DNA from: Sphingomonas sp.
GTDB taxonomy: Bacteria > Pseudomonadota > Alphaproteobacteria > Sphingomonadales > Sphingomonadaceae
Direction: 5' to 3'
Length of the DNA stretch: 49,024 bases
NCBI RefSeq assembly: GCF_025363195.1
Contig: NZ_JANYEK010000196.1
Location: 1 to 49,024, forward strand
The notes beneath the pieces are model-generated. The model did not search any database and had not been told where the DNA came from. It saw only the letters and a list, made by a program, of their open reading frames with translations. The first letter of the stretch is position 1. Each line of letters begins with the position of its first letter. A program made the translations under genes and the position numbers. Positions 1 through 9,271 of the stretch are shown in pieces.

Positions 1-835
1 CGCGCTGGTCGGTCGCGTCGAGCGTGACGCCGCAGGCGGCGAAGGCATCGACCACGGCGTGACGCTGGGTTTCCAGCAGGCCCGCGAGGATGATCGTTGC
101 GCCCTTGTCGGCGATCGTCGCCAGTTCCGGGGCCATCGAAACGAGCGGGCCGGCAAGGATGTTGGCGATGACGAGATCGTAGGGCGCGGAGGCGATGATC
201 GCGTCGTCGAGCGTACCGTCCGCAGTGACGAGGGTTATACCTGCGACGTGATTCGCCACCGCATTTTCGCGCGTCACCGCCACGGCGGCGGGGTCGATAT
301 CCGTCGCCATGATACGGGCGGCGGGCCACAAATGCGCGGCGGCGAAGGCGAGCAGGCCGGTGCCGGTGCCGATGTCGATGACGTTGGCGAAGGCGCGGTC
401 GGCCAACCCGTCAAGCATTTTCAGGCAACCGCTGGTCGTTGCGTGATGCCCGGTGCCGAAGGCGTTGCCGGCGTCGATCAGGAAGGCGCGACCCCCGGGG
501 GGCGTGGCGACCGGGTTGGCGCTGGTATGGACGACGAAGCGGCCTTCATGGATTGGCTCGAGCCCGGCCTGGCTCAGCGTCACCCAATCCGCGTCCCCCA
601 GTGGCTGGATGTCGGGTGCGATCCCGGCGGCGCTCGGCGCGAGCGCGCGGATCGCATCGATCATCTGAGCACTCGGTTCGTCTTCGACATAGGCATCGAG
701 TCGCCAATGTTCATGATCGTCCTCGGTTTCCTCGGTCGTCATCAACACCGCGTCGATCGCCAGATCGTCGGCGGCATCGATCGCCTCTGCTTCGGCGCGG
801 GTGCAGGGCAGGGTGATCTTCCAGCTATCGGGCAT
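1..835 (-). CDS. prmA: Ribosomal protein L11 methyltransferase PrmA (C-terminus beyond the window)
   Basis: This gene runs off the left edge, so only the first ~278 codons are present and the stop codon is not seen. PrmA uses S-adenosylmethionine to methylate ribosomal protein L11 in the cytoplasm. The translation starts MPDSWKITLPCTRAEAE at 835. It shows the Rossmann methyltransferase glycine motif DIGTGTGLLAFAAA, an acidic strand end (ATDID), and the PrmA signature IANILAGPL. Family members are about 290-320 residues, so little is missing. The SDR gene lies 35 bp upstream on the same strand, so the two may be co-transcribed. The family assignment is firm; the start is the only ATG that gives a normal N-terminus. 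Confidence 0.9.
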   Translation of the reverse strand, partial: MPDSWKITLPCTRAEAEAIDAADDLAIDAVLMTTEETEDDHEHWRLDAYVEDEPSAQMIDAIRALAPSAAGIAPDIQPLGDADWVTLSQAGLEPIHEGRFVVHTSANPVATPPGGRAFLIDAGNAFGTGHHATTSGCLKMLDGLADRAFANVIDIGTGTGLLAFAAAHLWPAARIMATDIDPAAVAVTRENAVANHVAGITLVTADGTLDDAIIASAPYDLVIANILAGPLVSMAPELATIADKGATIILAGLLETQRHAVVDAFAACGVTLDATDQR

Positions 836-870
836 GATGCGCCTCCGCAGCGATTTGGGCGGCGGTACGA

Positions 871-1569
871 TCAGCGGACATAGCTGGCGCCGTTCACGTC
901 GATTACGCCGCCCGTCATCGAGGGGGGCGCCTCCAACGCGAGGAATTTGGCGGCGGTCGCCACTTCCCCGGGGCTCGCGACGCGGCCGAGCGGGATATCG
1001 GCGAGAAGTTTGTCGCCGCCGCGACTGGCAAGGTAGTCCTCGGCCATGCCGGTCATGGTGAAGCCGGGACAGATGGCGAAGGCCAGGATGCCTTCCGCCG
1101 CATAACCGCGCGCGATGCTCTTGGTCATCGCGACCATCCCGGCCTTGGAGGCGGCATAATGCCAGTGCGCGGGGGAATCGCCGCGATAGGCGGCGCGGCT
1201 GGCGATGTTGACGATGCGGCCGCCGGACTGCCGGGCCTGCCAATGGGTGACAGCAAGGCGGCAGAGTTCCGCGCTGGCGGTCAGGTTGATACGCATCGTC
1301 CTTTCCCATTCCGCGACCCATTCGTCGTGCGGGCTGTCCACAGGATTGGGTTCGAACACGCCGGCATTGTTGATCAGCACGTCAATGCGGCCATCGAGCT
1401 GGTCGAGTGCGGCGGCCCATAGCGCCCGGGGTGCGGCGGGCTCGGAGAAATCGGCCCGGATGCCGCTGGCCGTGCCGTGGCCGATGATCGCCACGTCGGG
1501 CCGGTCCAGCGCCTCGGCGATCGCCGCGCCGATGCCGCGGCTGCTGCCGGTGAGAAGAATGTTGGTCAT
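871..1569 (-). CDS. SDR family NAD(P)-dependent oxidoreductase
   Basis: A 232-residue classical short-chain dehydrogenase/reductase. The cofactor motif TGSSRGIG is at residues 7-14, NNAG at 67-70, the catalytic serine near residue 124 (NIAS), and the YxxxK pair is Y138 and K142. The C-terminal PGF segment and the GGVIDVNGA ending resemble FabG-type or 3-hydroxyacyl reductases, but SDR substrates cannot be predicted from sequence. It lies directly upstream of prmA on the same strand (35 bp gap). The start ATG at 1569 begins MTNILLTGSS, which puts the first beta-strand at the very N-terminus as usual for the family. Substrate unknown. Confidence 0.88.
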   Translation of the reverse strand: MTNILLTGSSRGIGAAIAEALDRPDVAIIGHGTASGIRADFSEPAAPRALWAAALDQLDGRIDVLINNAGVFEPNPVDSPHDEWVAEWERTMRINLTASAELCRLAVTHWQARQSGGRIVNIASRAAYRGDSPAHWHYAASKAGMVAMTKSIARGYAAEGILAFAICPGFTMTGMAEDYLASRGGDKLLADIPLGRVASPGEVATAAKFLALEAPPSMTGGVIDVNGASYVR

Positions 1570-1681
1570 GGCGAGACCTCTATCCGGTCGGGTCGCGCGA
1601 AGTCGAGAGCGGGCGTGGATTGTTCGGTGTGGATCCCGCCCGCGCCGTGCCGAAAACCGATAGCGACTCGTCGCTGTGGTT

Positions 1682-3055
1682 TTAAGCCGCCACGCTTTCC
1701 GAGAAGCTATCGGCGGCGGTCTTCAGCGCATCGAGGCGTTCGTTGACCTCGGCGAAATCGCGTTCGAGCGTGTCGATCTCGCTTGCCACGCTTTCGGTTT
1801 CCTCGCGGATCGTAGCGATGGTGTTGGACATCGAATCGGCGGCAAGCGCAGTCTCGTCGACGGCAGCGGTGATCGCGGTGACCGTCTGCGCCTGCGCCTC
1901 CATCGCGAAGCGGATGCGGTTGGCGGATTCCTGCACCTCGGCGACGGTCAACTTGATGCTGGCGTTGGTTTCGACCGTCGAGCGGGTGGCGGACTGGATC
2001 GCGGCGATCTTGGCGGCGATGTCGTCGGTGGCCCGGGCGGTCTGGTTGGCTAGCGATTTCACTTCCTGCGCGACGACCGCGAAACCGCGACCGGCGTCGC
2101 CTGCGCGGGCCGCCTCGATCGTGGCGTTCAAGGCGAGCAGATTGGTCTGCCCGGCGATGTCGCGGATCAGCCCGAGAATCGATTCGATCGATTTGGCGTG
2201 CTCGGACAAGGCTTCGGACATGCCGACGGCGTGTCCAGCCTGATCAGAGGCGCGCGTGGCGATGCTGGTCGCGGCCTCGACTTCGCTGCGGGCATCCTCG
2301 ATCGCGCGAATCAGGCCGGCGGACGTCTGCGCCGCCTCGCGCATCGCGACCGCCGATTGTTCGGCGGCGGAGGCGACTTCGGACGTCTTGCCGAGCATGC
2401 CGCGCGTCAACGCGGATGTGCCATGCGCACGCACGCGGATATTGGTGCCAAGCGTTGCGGTCCCATCGATCGATTGCGCGATGCTGTCGCTGAACCGGGT
2501 CGAGCGTTCGCGGCGCTCTTCACGGCTGCGGGCCGCGTCGCACTGGCCGAGATGGGTCGTCATCACGTCAGCTTCGACCAGAGCGAGGCGCTGGATGACA
2601 TCGGCGAGATGGCTGATACGGGGAGCATCGTCGCCGAGTTTCTCCGCAATGATCTTAAGCGTCTGGCTGTGCGCGAAACTGAGCGAAGAAAGCAGGGCCG
2701 GGAGCGGCACGCCGTTACCGTAAGCTTCCGATGCATGGCCGAACGCCATCATCATCCAGCCGTCTCCGAACGGATCGGCATATTTGGCATGCGTGTAGCG
2801 CGCGCTCTTGGCCACGCGCTTGGCGCGGCGCGTTTCTTCGAAGAACGGGCGCAGATGTTCGGTGACCGGAAGGGCGATGTAATGTTCCCAGAAGGCACCG
2901 GAAATTTGCGCTTCCGATCCGGCAATCAGCGCGGAAACCTCCGCGCTGCCGGAACGGATGCAGTGATCCCAGTCATAATCCGCGACGCGCTGCGCCGCCG
3001 AGCGGGCCGCGCCGATCCAACCCGTCGGTTTGTCTGGTTGCGGTGCGTTTGCCAT
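1682..3055 (-). CDS. Soluble methyl-accepting chemotaxis protein, globin-type sensor (copy 1)
   Basis: A 457-residue chemoreceptor with no transmembrane segment, so it should act in the cytoplasm. The all-helical N-terminus (residues ~1-180) resembles a protoglobin/globin-coupled sensor; H89 followed by W100 is the best candidate for the haem-binding F helix, which is an inference. The C-terminal half is a clear MCP signalling domain: the hairpin tip contains [20 protein letters not shown] and [11 protein letters not shown] around residues 300-330, which contacts CheA/CheW. The protein ends SESVAA and has no CheR/CheB pentapeptide tether. It lies 38 bp downstream of a second receptor of the same length, and the signalling halves are nearly identical at the DNA level. 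Confidence 0.88.
   Translation of the reverse strand: MANAPQPDKPTGWIGAARSAAQRVADYDWDHCIRSGSAEVSALIAGSEAQISGAFWEHYIALPVTEHLRPFFEETRRAKRVAKSARYTHAKYADPFGDGWMMMAFGHASEAYGNGVPLPALLSSLSFAHSQTLKIIAEKLGDDAPRISHLADVIQRLALVEADVMTTHLGQCDAARSREERRERSTRFSDSIAQSIDGTATLGTNIRVRAHGTSALTRGMLGKTSEVASAAEQSAVAMREAAQTSAGLIRAIEDARSEVEAATSIATRASDQAGHAVGMSEALSEHAKSIESILGLIRDIAGQTNLLALNATIEAARAGDAGRGFAVVAQEVKSLANQTARATDDIAAKIAAIQSATRSTVETNASIKLTVAEVQESANRIRFAMEAQAQTVTAITAAVDETALAADSMSNTIATIREETESVASEIDTLERDFAEVNERLDALKTAADSFSESVAA
1791..2410 (-). repeat. Signalling-domain repeat, copy 1
   Basis: This stretch aligns without gaps, at a constant offset of 1,412 bp, to 3203-3822 in the neighbouring chemoreceptor gene. 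Long runs (for example around 1960-2230) differ at only a few positions, including synonymous ones, while the flanking sensor halves are strongly diverged. That pattern suggests recent gene conversion or a recent domain duplication. Confidence 0.85.
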
Positions 3056-3093
3056 TTTTGGCCTGTCCTCTCCTGCCGCCCTCTGCGGGGCTG

Positions 3094-4467
3094 TTATGCA
3101 GCAACTTTGGTGACGAATTCCCCGGCACTGTTCTTAAGCGTGCCGAGTCGGCCTTCGAGCGAGTCGAAGCCTTGGCCGACGAGATCGATCTCGCTGGCAA
3201 CACTTTCGGTTTCCTCGCGGATCGCGGCGATGGTGTTGGACATCGAATCGGCGGCCAATGCGGTCTCGTCGACGGCGGCGGTGATCGCGGTAACGGTTTG
3301 GGCCTGCGCTTCCATCGCGAAGCGGATGCGGTTGGCGGATTCCTGGACCTCGGCGACGGTCGACTTGATGTTGGCGTTGGTTTCGACCGTCGAGCGGGTG
3401 GCGGACTGGATCGCGGCGATCTTGGCGGCGATGTCGTCGGTGGCCCGGGCGGTCTGGTTGGCGAGCGATTTCACCTCCTGCGCGACGACTGCGAAACCGC
3501 GACCGGCGTCGCCTGCGCGGGCCGCCTCGATCGTGGCGTTCAAGGCGAGCAGATTGGTCTGCCCGGCGATGTCACGGATCAGCCCGAGAATCGATTCGAT
3601 CGATTTGGCGTGGTCGGACAAGGCTTCGGACATGCCGACCGCTATGCCGGCCTGGCCGGAGGCGCGGGTGGCGATTTCGCGTGCGGCTTCGACCTCGCTG
3701 CGGGCATCTTCAATCGCGCGGATCAAGCCCGCGGCGGTATGAGCCGCCTCGCGCATCGCGACCGCCGATTGTTCGGCGGCGGCGGCGACTTCGGACGTCT
3801 TGCCGAGCATGCCGCGTGCGGAGCTGGAGGTGCGCATGGATTGGCCGCGGAGCACGGCGCTTTCCTCTTTCGCATCCTCGACCATGCGGGCGATGCCGTC
3901 GCGGAAGTCGCCTGCCAATGCGTCCCGTTCGCGTCGGGCAGTGTGTTGGCTGAAGGCATTGTAAATCTCGACCGTGATCTCGCCCTCCAGCGCGGACAGG
4001 CGCATCAGCGTGTCGATCATTACCGGCAGATGGGGATCGTCGAACTTGCAGCGCTTGAGCAGGATTTCGAGCGCGGCACGGTCGCTGGCGCACGTCATCG
4101 ACAGCAGAGCCATCGTCGAAACGCCGGCGGCATAGCCCGAAGCGACCGACCGCTCCATCGACTCGACCCACGCCACACCGGTCACGTCGCAGAAGCGATT
4201 GCGCAGATAGGTCACGCCCAATTCGAGCATCTTGGTGTCTTCATGCGGCTGCCAGTCCCGGCCGCCGGGGGAGGCGCGCTTCCATTGGTCCCAGAAGGCG
4301 CCGGCGACATTGGTCGCGTCCGGTTCGATGATCTGCCAGACGTCGCGCGCCGCCTCTGCCAGCGAATTGTCGAAATCGAACGCCTGCAACCGCGCCCGGA
4401 TGTCGATGGTCGCTGCGATCGATCCTGGAACGGGCATATCGGTGATGGCCAAGGGGGGTAACTCCAT
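3094..4467 (-). CDS. Soluble methyl-accepting chemotaxis protein, globin-like sensor (copy 2)
   Basis: A 457-residue cytoplasmic chemoreceptor of the same architecture as its downstream neighbour: an N-terminal helical sensor (residues ~1-180) followed by an MCP signalling domain with the same tip ([18 protein letters not shown]). The sensor half is only distantly similar to copy 1. At the position aligned with the candidate haem histidine H89 it has R89 (YLRN), while W100 is kept, so this copy may not bind haem in the usual way. The C-terminus (VTKVAA) lacks a CheR/CheB tether. It starts with ATG at 4467 and is divergent from the sdh operon. Together the two genes look like a tandem pair with split sensing roles. 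Confidence 0.85.
   Translation of the reverse strand: MELPPLAITDMPVPGSIAATIDIRARLQAFDFDNSLAEAARDVWQIIEPDATNVAGAFWDQWKRASPGGRDWQPHEDTKMLELGVTYLRNRFCDVTGVAWVESMERSVASGYAAGVSTMALLSMTCASDRAALEILLKRCKFDDPHLPVMIDTLMRLSALEGEITVEIYNAFSQHTARRERDALAGDFRDGIARMVEDAKEESAVLRGQSMRTSSSARGMLGKTSEVAAAAEQSAVAMREAAHTAAGLIRAIEDARSEVEAAREIATRASGQAGIAVGMSEALSDHAKSIESILGLIRDIAGQTNLLALNATIEAARAGDAGRGFAVVAQEVKSLANQTARATDDIAAKIAAIQSATRSTVETNANIKSTVAEVQESANRIRFAMEAQAQTVTAITAAVDETALAADSMSNTIAAIREETESVASEIDLVGQGFDSLEGRLGTLKNSAGEFVTKVAA
3203..3822 (-). repeat. Signalling-domain repeat, copy 2
   Basis: Partner of the near-identical segment 1791-2410, collinear at an offset of 1,412 bp with no insertion or deletion seen. 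It covers the MCP signalling domain of the upstream receptor gene. Confidence 0.85.
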
Positions 4468-4643
4468 TTCGAAGGCGACCGTGCCGCCCCGAGCGGGCGA
4501 CTGGCCTTCTGGCTAGCGCGATTTGGTTAAGGGGCCGTTAGGGGCGATGGAAATCGAACCGGTGATCGTGGCGGGAATTCTGCCAGAGACCGTGATGGGG
4601 ATTATGGCGGGAATCAGGCAAGCGAACTTGTGCGCTGCAACGC

Positions 4644-4671
4644 TTGCATCGCGCGGCGTGCCGACTAATAC
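4644..4671 (+). promoter_or_regulatory. Candidate sigma-70 type promoter of sdhCDA
   Basis: TTGCAT at 4644-4649 and TAATAC at 4666-4671 are separated by 16 bp. The predicted transcription start near 4678 gives a leader of about 35 nt before the preferred sdhC start. This is a reading by eye; no other convincing promoter was seen in the 245 bp between the divergent chemoreceptor and sdhC. Confidence 0.45.
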
Positions 4672-4712
4672 GGCGCCATGCCCGTTTATGGGCCCGCATG
4701 AGGAATAGCCCC

Positions 4713-5129
4713 TTGGCCACCAAAGCTTCCAATCGCCCGGTATCGCCGCATCTGATGCATGTGAAATGGCCGATCAACATGGTCGTCTCGATCATCCATC
4801 GCGCCACTGGCAGCGGCATGGCGACGGTCGGCGCGGGCCTGCTGGTGTGGTGGCTGGCGGCGCTGGCGGCGGGGAAGGAGGCCTATGCCACCTTTATCGA
4901 TGTGTTCACCTATTCGGCCGGTGGCCTGAACGCGATCGGGTACGTGTTCGGGATCGGCCTTACCTGGTCGCTGTTCCAGCATATGGCGACGGGCATCCGC
5001 CACTTCTTCCTGGATGCGGGCGCGAATTACGATTTGAAGAATAACCGTCTCGGCGCGTGGATCACGGTATCGGCTTCGGCCACCGCGACAATCCTGTTCT
5101 GGGCGTTTCTGATCATGGGGAAGCACTGA
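4713..5129 (+). CDS. sdhC: Succinate dehydrogenase cytochrome b556 subunit SdhC
   Basis: A membrane anchor of complex II with three hydrophobic helices; with SdhD it binds haem b and quinone. The N-terminal NRPVSPHLMHVKW and the IIHRATGSG segment are family hallmarks, and the histidine in LFQHMATGIRHFF is in the haem-ligand region. I chose a TTG start at 4713 (138 residues) because AGGA at 4701-4704 lies 8 nt upstream. An ATG at 4698 in the same frame adds five residues but has no ribosome binding site. It overlaps sdhD by TGATG, which implies translational coupling. The family call is firm; the exact start is less certain. Confidence 0.9.
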   Translation: MATKASNRPVSPHLMHVKWPINMVVSIIHRATGSGMATVGAGLLVWWLAALAAGKEAYATFIDVFTYSAGGLNAIGYVFGIGLTWSLFQHMATGIRHFFLDAGANYDLKNNRLGAWITVSASATATILFWAFLIMGKH

Positions 5130-5515
5130 TGGGCAATGGCACCGAACTTGGCCGGGTCCGCGGCCTCGGCAGCGCCAAGCATGGCGCGCATCATTGGTGG
5201 CACCAGCGCCTGACGGCCGGGGCGAACCTGTTCCTCATGCTGTGGTTCATGATCGCGGTGGCGCGGCTGACCGCGTATGATTTCGATACGGTGCGGCTGT
5301 GGCTGTCATCGGCGTGGGTCGCGGTGCCGCTGATCCTGCTGGTCGGCTCGGTCTGTTATCATTTCCGTCTCGGCCTGCAGGTTGTGATCGAGGATTACCA
5401 GCATGGCACGGATCGCGTGATCGCGATGGTTGTGCTCAACTTCTTCACCGCGGGCGTCGCCGCGGTCGCCATCTTCTCGATCCTCAGGATCGCCTTCACC
5501 GGGATGCCGAAGTAA
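5129..5515 (+). CDS. sdhD: Succinate dehydrogenase hydrophobic membrane anchor SdhD
   Basis: A 128-residue inner-membrane subunit with three predicted helices. It starts [19 protein letters not shown], and the following [13 protein letters not shown] segment is typical of alphaproteobacterial SdhD. The second helix carries [15 protein letters not shown], whose histidine and Asp-Tyr pair fall where haem and quinone contacts lie in the family. It overlaps both neighbours (TGATG with sdhC, TAATG with sdhA), so the three genes form one tightly coupled unit. Confidence 0.92.
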   Translation: MGNGTELGRVRGLGSAKHGAHHWWHQRLTAGANLFLMLWFMIAVARLTAYDFDTVRLWLSSAWVAVPLILLVGSVCYHFRLGLQVVIEDYQHGTDRVIAMVVLNFFTAGVAAVAIFSILRIAFTGMPK

Positions 5516-7332
5516 TGCCAAGCACGTCTCAAGCGCCAGCGTACAAGATCATCGACCATGTTTATGACGCCGTGGTTGTCGGCGCGGGTGGCTCCGGCCT
5601 GCGCGCGACGATGGGCATCGCCGAGAGCGGCCTGAAAACCGCCTGCATCACCAAGGTGTTCCCGACGCGCAGCCACACCGTTGCCGCGCAGGGCGGCATC
5701 GCGGCGAGCCTGGGCAACAATTCGCCCGATCACTGGACGTGGCACATGTTCGACACCGTCAAGGGTTCGGACTGGCTCGGCGACCAGGACGCAATCGAAT
5801 ATATGGTGCGCGAGGCCCCAGCCGCCGTGTACGAACTCGAACATGCCGGCGTGCCGTTCAGCCGCAATCCGGAGGGCACGATCTATCAGCGTCCGTTCGG
5901 TGGCCACATGCAGAATATGGGCGAAGGCCCGCCCGTGCAGCGCACCTGCGCCGCCGCCGATCGTACCGGCCATGCGATGCTGCACGCTCTCTACCAGCAG
6001 AGCCTGAAGTACGACGCCGATTTCTACGTTGAATATTTCGCGCTCGATCTCATCATGGAGAATGGCAAGTGCCGGGGCGTCATCGCCCTGTGCATGGAAG
6101 ACGGTTCGATCCACCGGTTCCGCAGCCATTCCGTCGTGCTGGCGACCGGCGGCGGTGGCCGTGTGTATCAGTCGGCAACATCAGCACACACCTGTACCGG
6201 GGATGGCAACGGCATGGTGCTGCGCGCCGGGCTTCCCTTGCAGGATATGGAGTTCGTCCAGTTCCACCCGACCGGCATCTACGGCGCGGGCGTGCTGATC
6301 ACCGAAGGCGCGCGCGGCGAGGGGGGGTACCTGACCAACTCGGAGGGCGAGCGTTTCATGGAGCGTTATGCCCCTTCCGCCAAGGATCTCGCCTCGCGCG
6401 ATGTGGTCGCGCGGTCGATGGCGGCGGAAATGCGCGAAGGGCGCGGCGTTGGCAAGGACAAGGATCATATCTACCTGCACCTCGATCATATCGATCCGAA
6501 GGTGCTGCACGAGCGGCTTCCCGGCATTACGGAAACGGGCAAGATCTTCGCCAATGTAGATCTGACGCGCCAGCCTTTGCCGGTCACGCCGACGGTGCAT
6601 TATAACATGGGCGGCATCCCGACCAACTTCCACGGCGAAGTCGTTCACCTGAAGGACGGCGATCCGGATACGGTCGTCCCCGGCCTGTTCGCGGTCGGCG
6701 AAGCGGCGTGCGTTTCGGTCCACGGCGCGAACCGCCTGGGGTCGAACTCGCTGATCGATTTGGTCGTGTTCGGCCGCGCGACGGGCCTGCGCCTCAAGGA
6801 GACGCTGAAGCCCAACACGCCGCACAATCCGCTGCCGAAGGACTCGGCCGACCTCGCGCTCGAACGGCTCGACAATTTCCGTAATGCGAAGGGCGGCACG
6901 CCGACCGCGCAGATTCGCGCGGCGATGCAGAAGACGATGCAGAAGCATTGCGCGGTGTTCCGCGATACGGCGTTGCTCGACGAGGGCGTGACCAAGATCG
7001 ACGCGATTTACAAGAGCATGGCCGATGTCGGCATCCAGGATCGCTCGCTGATCTGGAACACCGACCTGGTCGAGACGATGGAGCTCGACAATCTGATCGG
7101 TCAGGCGGTCGTGACGATCAAGGGCGCCGCCAACCGCAAGGAATCGCGCGGAGCGCACATGCACGAGGATTTCCCGGATCGCGACGACAAGAATTGGATG
7201 AAGCACACCACCGCGACGTTCGACGGCTGGGGCGGGAAAGACGGCGTGACGAGCCTGGGGTTCCGCCCGGTGCACGAATATACGCTGACCGACGAGGTGG
7301 AGTATATCAAGCCGAAGAAGCGGGTTTACTGA
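5515..7332 (+). CDS. sdhA: Succinate dehydrogenase flavoprotein subunit SdhA
   Basis: The 605-residue catalytic subunit of complex II, which oxidises succinate to fumarate at the inner face of the cytoplasmic membrane. The FAD motif GAGGSG is at residues 23-28 and the covalent-flavin histidine is H54 in [13 protein letters not shown]. The QFHPTGIYG, substrate-site TEGARGEGG, and [11 protein letters not shown] motifs are all present. The length is normal. The ATG at 5515 overlaps the sdhD stop. Unusually, sdhB does not follow directly but lies about 2.7 kb downstream, after an unrelated islet. Confidence 0.97.
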   Translation: MPSTSQAPAYKIIDHVYDAVVVGAGGSGLRATMGIAESGLKTACITKVFPTRSHTVAAQGGIAASLGNNSPDHWTWHMFDTVKGSDWLGDQDAIEYMVREAPAAVYELEHAGVPFSRNPEGTIYQRPFGGHMQNMGEGPPVQRTCAAADRTGHAMLHALYQQSLKYDADFYVEYFALDLIMENGKCRGVIALCMEDGSIHRFRSHSVVLATGGGGRVYQSATSAHTCTGDGNGMVLRAGLPLQDMEFVQFHPTGIYGAGVLITEGARGEGGYLTNSEGERFMERYAPSAKDLASRDVVARSMAAEMREGRGVGKDKDHIYLHLDHIDPKVLHERLPGITETGKIFANVDLTRQPLPVTPTVHYNMGGIPTNFHGEVVHLKDGDPDTVVPGLFAVGEAACVSVHGANRLGSNSLIDLVVFGRATGLRLKETLKPNTPHNPLPKDSADLALERLDNFRNAKGGTPTAQIRAAMQKTMQKHCAVFRDTALLDEGVTKIDAIYKSMADVGIQDRSLIWNTDLVETMELDNLIGQAVVTIKGAANRKESRGAHMHEDFPDRDDKNWMKHTTATFDGWGGKDGVTSLGFRPVHEYTLTDEVEYIKPKKRVY

Positions 7333-7343
7333 GCGTCGCGCAA

Positions 7344-7362
7344 GGCCGAGCTTAGCTCGGCC
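7344..7362 (+). terminator. Perfect 8-bp hairpin after sdhA
   Basis: The arms ggccgagc and gctcggcc enclose a 3-nt loop 11 bp after the sdhA stop. No T-tract follows directly, so it may protect the 3' end of the sdhCDA mRNA or terminate only weakly. A second small hairpin (atgggc/gcccat, 7415-7429) is followed by five T residues at 7436-7440. Confidence 0.4.
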
Positions 7363-7438
7363 GCGCAAACAGCGTCGCTCACGGCCGGCGCTGCCACAAG
7401 CGGCGGTCGACGACATGGGCTTTGCCCATATCCGCTTT

Positions 7439-7751
7439 TTAACTGGCGAACATCTCCGTCAGCACGCGAAGCATCACGCTCATCGTAGCAGCATCCACCT
7501 TGCCCATCCGCTCAGCGTCCTGTCAGTCATGCGCATTTGGTCAGCAGGATCAGTCCGCTTTCGCCCTTGAAGCGGACCGCCACGCGGAATGGGGCCGGGC
7601 TGCTGCCGTTGGTTATCGGCGCGACGTCCAGCGTGCGGAGATAATCGTTCATTTCGTCGGGCGACCCTATCGGGCAAGGCCGCGTCTTACGGATCTCGTC
7701 GCCGACCGTCGAATCGAGCGAAACGAGCCAGATGTCGCTGCGCGTTATCAT
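7439..7751 (-). pseudogene. MazF/PemK-family toxin, decayed by frameshifts
   Basis: The start (MITRSDIWLVSLDSTVGDEI then RKTRPCPIGSPDEMN) and VAPITNGSSPAPFRVAVRF are typical of MazF/PemK mRNA interferases. The frame reaches a stop at 7527 after only 74 residues (GLILLTKCA), where family members continue GLILLDQ. The missing part is visible in other frames: DQMRMTDRTL in a second frame, then ERMGKVDAATMSVMLRVLTE in a third, ending at a TAA near 7439. At least two one-base losses are needed to explain this. Either the toxin is dead or the assembly has indel errors here. The antitoxin gene overlapping its start is intact. Confidence 0.75.
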
Positions 7752-8005
7752 GTCAGGTCGGTATCGCCCTCATTGCCGAAATCTTGCCATGCTGCCTCGT
7801 CCTCGGTTGGCGGTTTCTGCCCGACGGCGGCGGCAACGGCCGCCCAGCCTGCGCGCGCTTCAGACTTGATCGGGGTGACGATCAGTCGCCCGTCTTCGAC
7901 CTTAAGGACCATCGCAGCGCCAATGGTCAGGCCGATCTGGCCGGGAATCGAGCGCGGCAGGATCATGCCGGTGGAATTGCCCATTTTGCGAAGTGCGGTT
8001 TGCAT
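7748..8005 (-). CDS. AbrB/MazE-family antitoxin
   Basis: An 85-residue protein with an N-terminal swapped-hairpin AbrB/MazE DNA-binding fold: LRKMGNSTGMILPRSIPGQI, then VEDGRLIVTPIK. The C-terminal tail is acidic (TEDEAAWQDFGNEGD), as expected for the toxin-binding segment. Its stop overlaps the start of the toxin remnant by four bases (ATGA), the normal mazE-mazF layout. It would bind DNA as a dimer and repress its own operon. With the toxin broken it is probably an orphan antitoxin, which could still neutralise related toxins elsewhere (inference). Confidence 0.82.
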   Translation of the reverse strand: MQTALRKMGNSTGMILPRSIPGQIGLTIGAAMVLKVEDGRLIVTPIKSEARAGWAAVAAAVGQKPPTEDEAAWQDFGNEGDTDLT

Positions 8006-8101
8006 GGCATGTCTGTGTTACCCGGATCATGTTGGTACGATATTATAACGCAAAATGCCGTAGGCGTGGATGGTTCCGACTGCCGCGACATGGGGGTAAG
8101 T

Positions 8102-9091
8102 ATGGGGCGTTGCATCGGCATCGTGAAATGGCTGCTCGTGCTAGGCGTCGCGCTGGCTGCAGGCGCGTCGGCGCAGCGCTATCAACCAGCGCAGCATACC
8201 GAGGCGCCACCCTTTTTCGGAGGTATCACGTTGGAGCAGGGCGCACTGCTCGCCGATATGGGCCTGTCGTCGGAGCGCGACCGTGATCCGAAATGGAGTT
8301 TAGCCGAACATCGCAGGCTCGACCGCGCGCTGAACGCGTTGCAGCCGCAGCGCAAGGGTGTGGTCGATGCCTATGTTATCGCAGTCGCGCTGGACAGCGA
8401 TCCGGTGTTCGGACGCGAGGCGCGCGAGGCGGGCAAGGTGCTTTCGCGGCGCTATGATGCCGCCGGCCGGACGATCGTGCTGGCCGGTACGGATGGCGGC
8501 GGGGATAGTGCCCTGCCGCGCGGTTCGCCCGAGAACATCGCTGCCGCACTCGCCCGCATCGGCGAGGTGATGGACCCGAAGGAGGACGTGCTGATCCTCT
8601 ACACCACCAGCCACGGCGCGCCGATGGGCATCGTCTACAATGACGGCGACCATGGGTATGGCATGATCTCGCCGCGACGGTTGTGGACGATGCTCGGGCA
8701 ACTCGGGATCGAGCGGCGGATGGTGCTGGTCAGTGCCTGCTATTCGGGCGTGTTCGTCCCGTTATTGTCGGACGTGGACAGCGTGGTCATCACCGCGTCG
8801 TCCGACGATCGCACTTCGTTCGGCTGTCAGGCAGACAGCGACTGGACGTTCTTCGGCGATGCCCTGATCAACCATGCGTTGCGCAAATCGCAGGACATTG
8901 CGGCGGCGGGTGCGGAGGCGGTCGGACTGATCGGCGAGTGGGAGGCGAGGGGCCGACTGACGCCCTCGCAACCGCAGGTTTCGATCGGCGCGAATACGGC
9001 CGTATGGCTGGCGGCGCTCGACCGGCGACGACCGAAAGACGATACCGTACCGGTGGGGAAACCGGCCGTGTCGCTGCTCGACGGGCAGTAA
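8102..9091 (+). CDS. Exported C13 (legumain-like) family cysteine peptidase
   Basis: A 329-residue protein with a signal peptide (WLLVLGVALAAGASA, cleavage near residue 24), so it is probably periplasmic. The caspase/legumain-fold dyad is visible: H171 in LYTTSHGAPMG and C213 in VLVSACYSG. The following VVITASSDDRTSFGC is typical of bacterial C13 peptidases. The ATG at 8102 is chosen because it begins the signal peptide and follows a G-rich run (8091-8096); an in-frame ATG at 8090 is possible. It lies between sdhA and sdhB, beside a ClpP-like gene. Substrate unknown. Confidence 0.85.
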   Translation: MGRCIGIVKWLLVLGVALAAGASAQRYQPAQHTEAPPFFGGITLEQGALLADMGLSSERDRDPKWSLAEHRRLDRALNALQPQRKGVVDAYVIAVALDSDPVFGREAREAGKVLSRRYDAAGRTIVLAGTDGGGDSALPRGSPENIAAALARIGEVMDPKEDVLILYTTSHGAPMGIVYNDGDHGYGMISPRRLWTMLGQLGIERRMVLVSACYSGVFVPLLSDVDSVVITASSDDRTSFGCQADSDWTFFGDALINHALRKSQDIAAAGAEAVGLIGEWEARGRLTPSQPQVSIGANTAVWLAALDRRRPKDDTVPVGKPAVSLLDGQ

Positions 9092-9144
9092 GTATCTGAG
9101 GGTTGTGAAGGGTTTATTACGGAATACGCCGCCAATCTTCTTGT

Positions 9145-9195
9145 TCTCCCCTCGAAGGCGGGAGCCCAGCCTGAGTCCCCGCCTTCGCGGGGGAA
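9145..9195. repeat. Inverted pair of REP-like palindromes (family B)
   Basis: Two palindromic units face each other: one with the core cgaaggcggga followed by gcccag, the other with ccccgccttcgcgggg. They are separated by a few bases. The same layout recurs at 17858-17904. It lies in the 180-bp gap between the C13 peptidase and the ClpP-like gene. This resembles a BIME-type arrangement. Confidence 0.7.
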
Positions 9196-9271
9196 CAATT
9201 AGCCCTGCTCGCCGGGGCGGGAAGCGATTTGTTGCGCGCCGCCGGAACATTGCCGCGTCGCGCCGGTTCCC

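Noticed and set aside
3043..4461. A 472-codon plus-strand frame opposite the upstream chemoreceptor
   Set aside because: Gly/Asp/Arg-rich shadow with no domain; the minus-strand chemoreceptor is certain.
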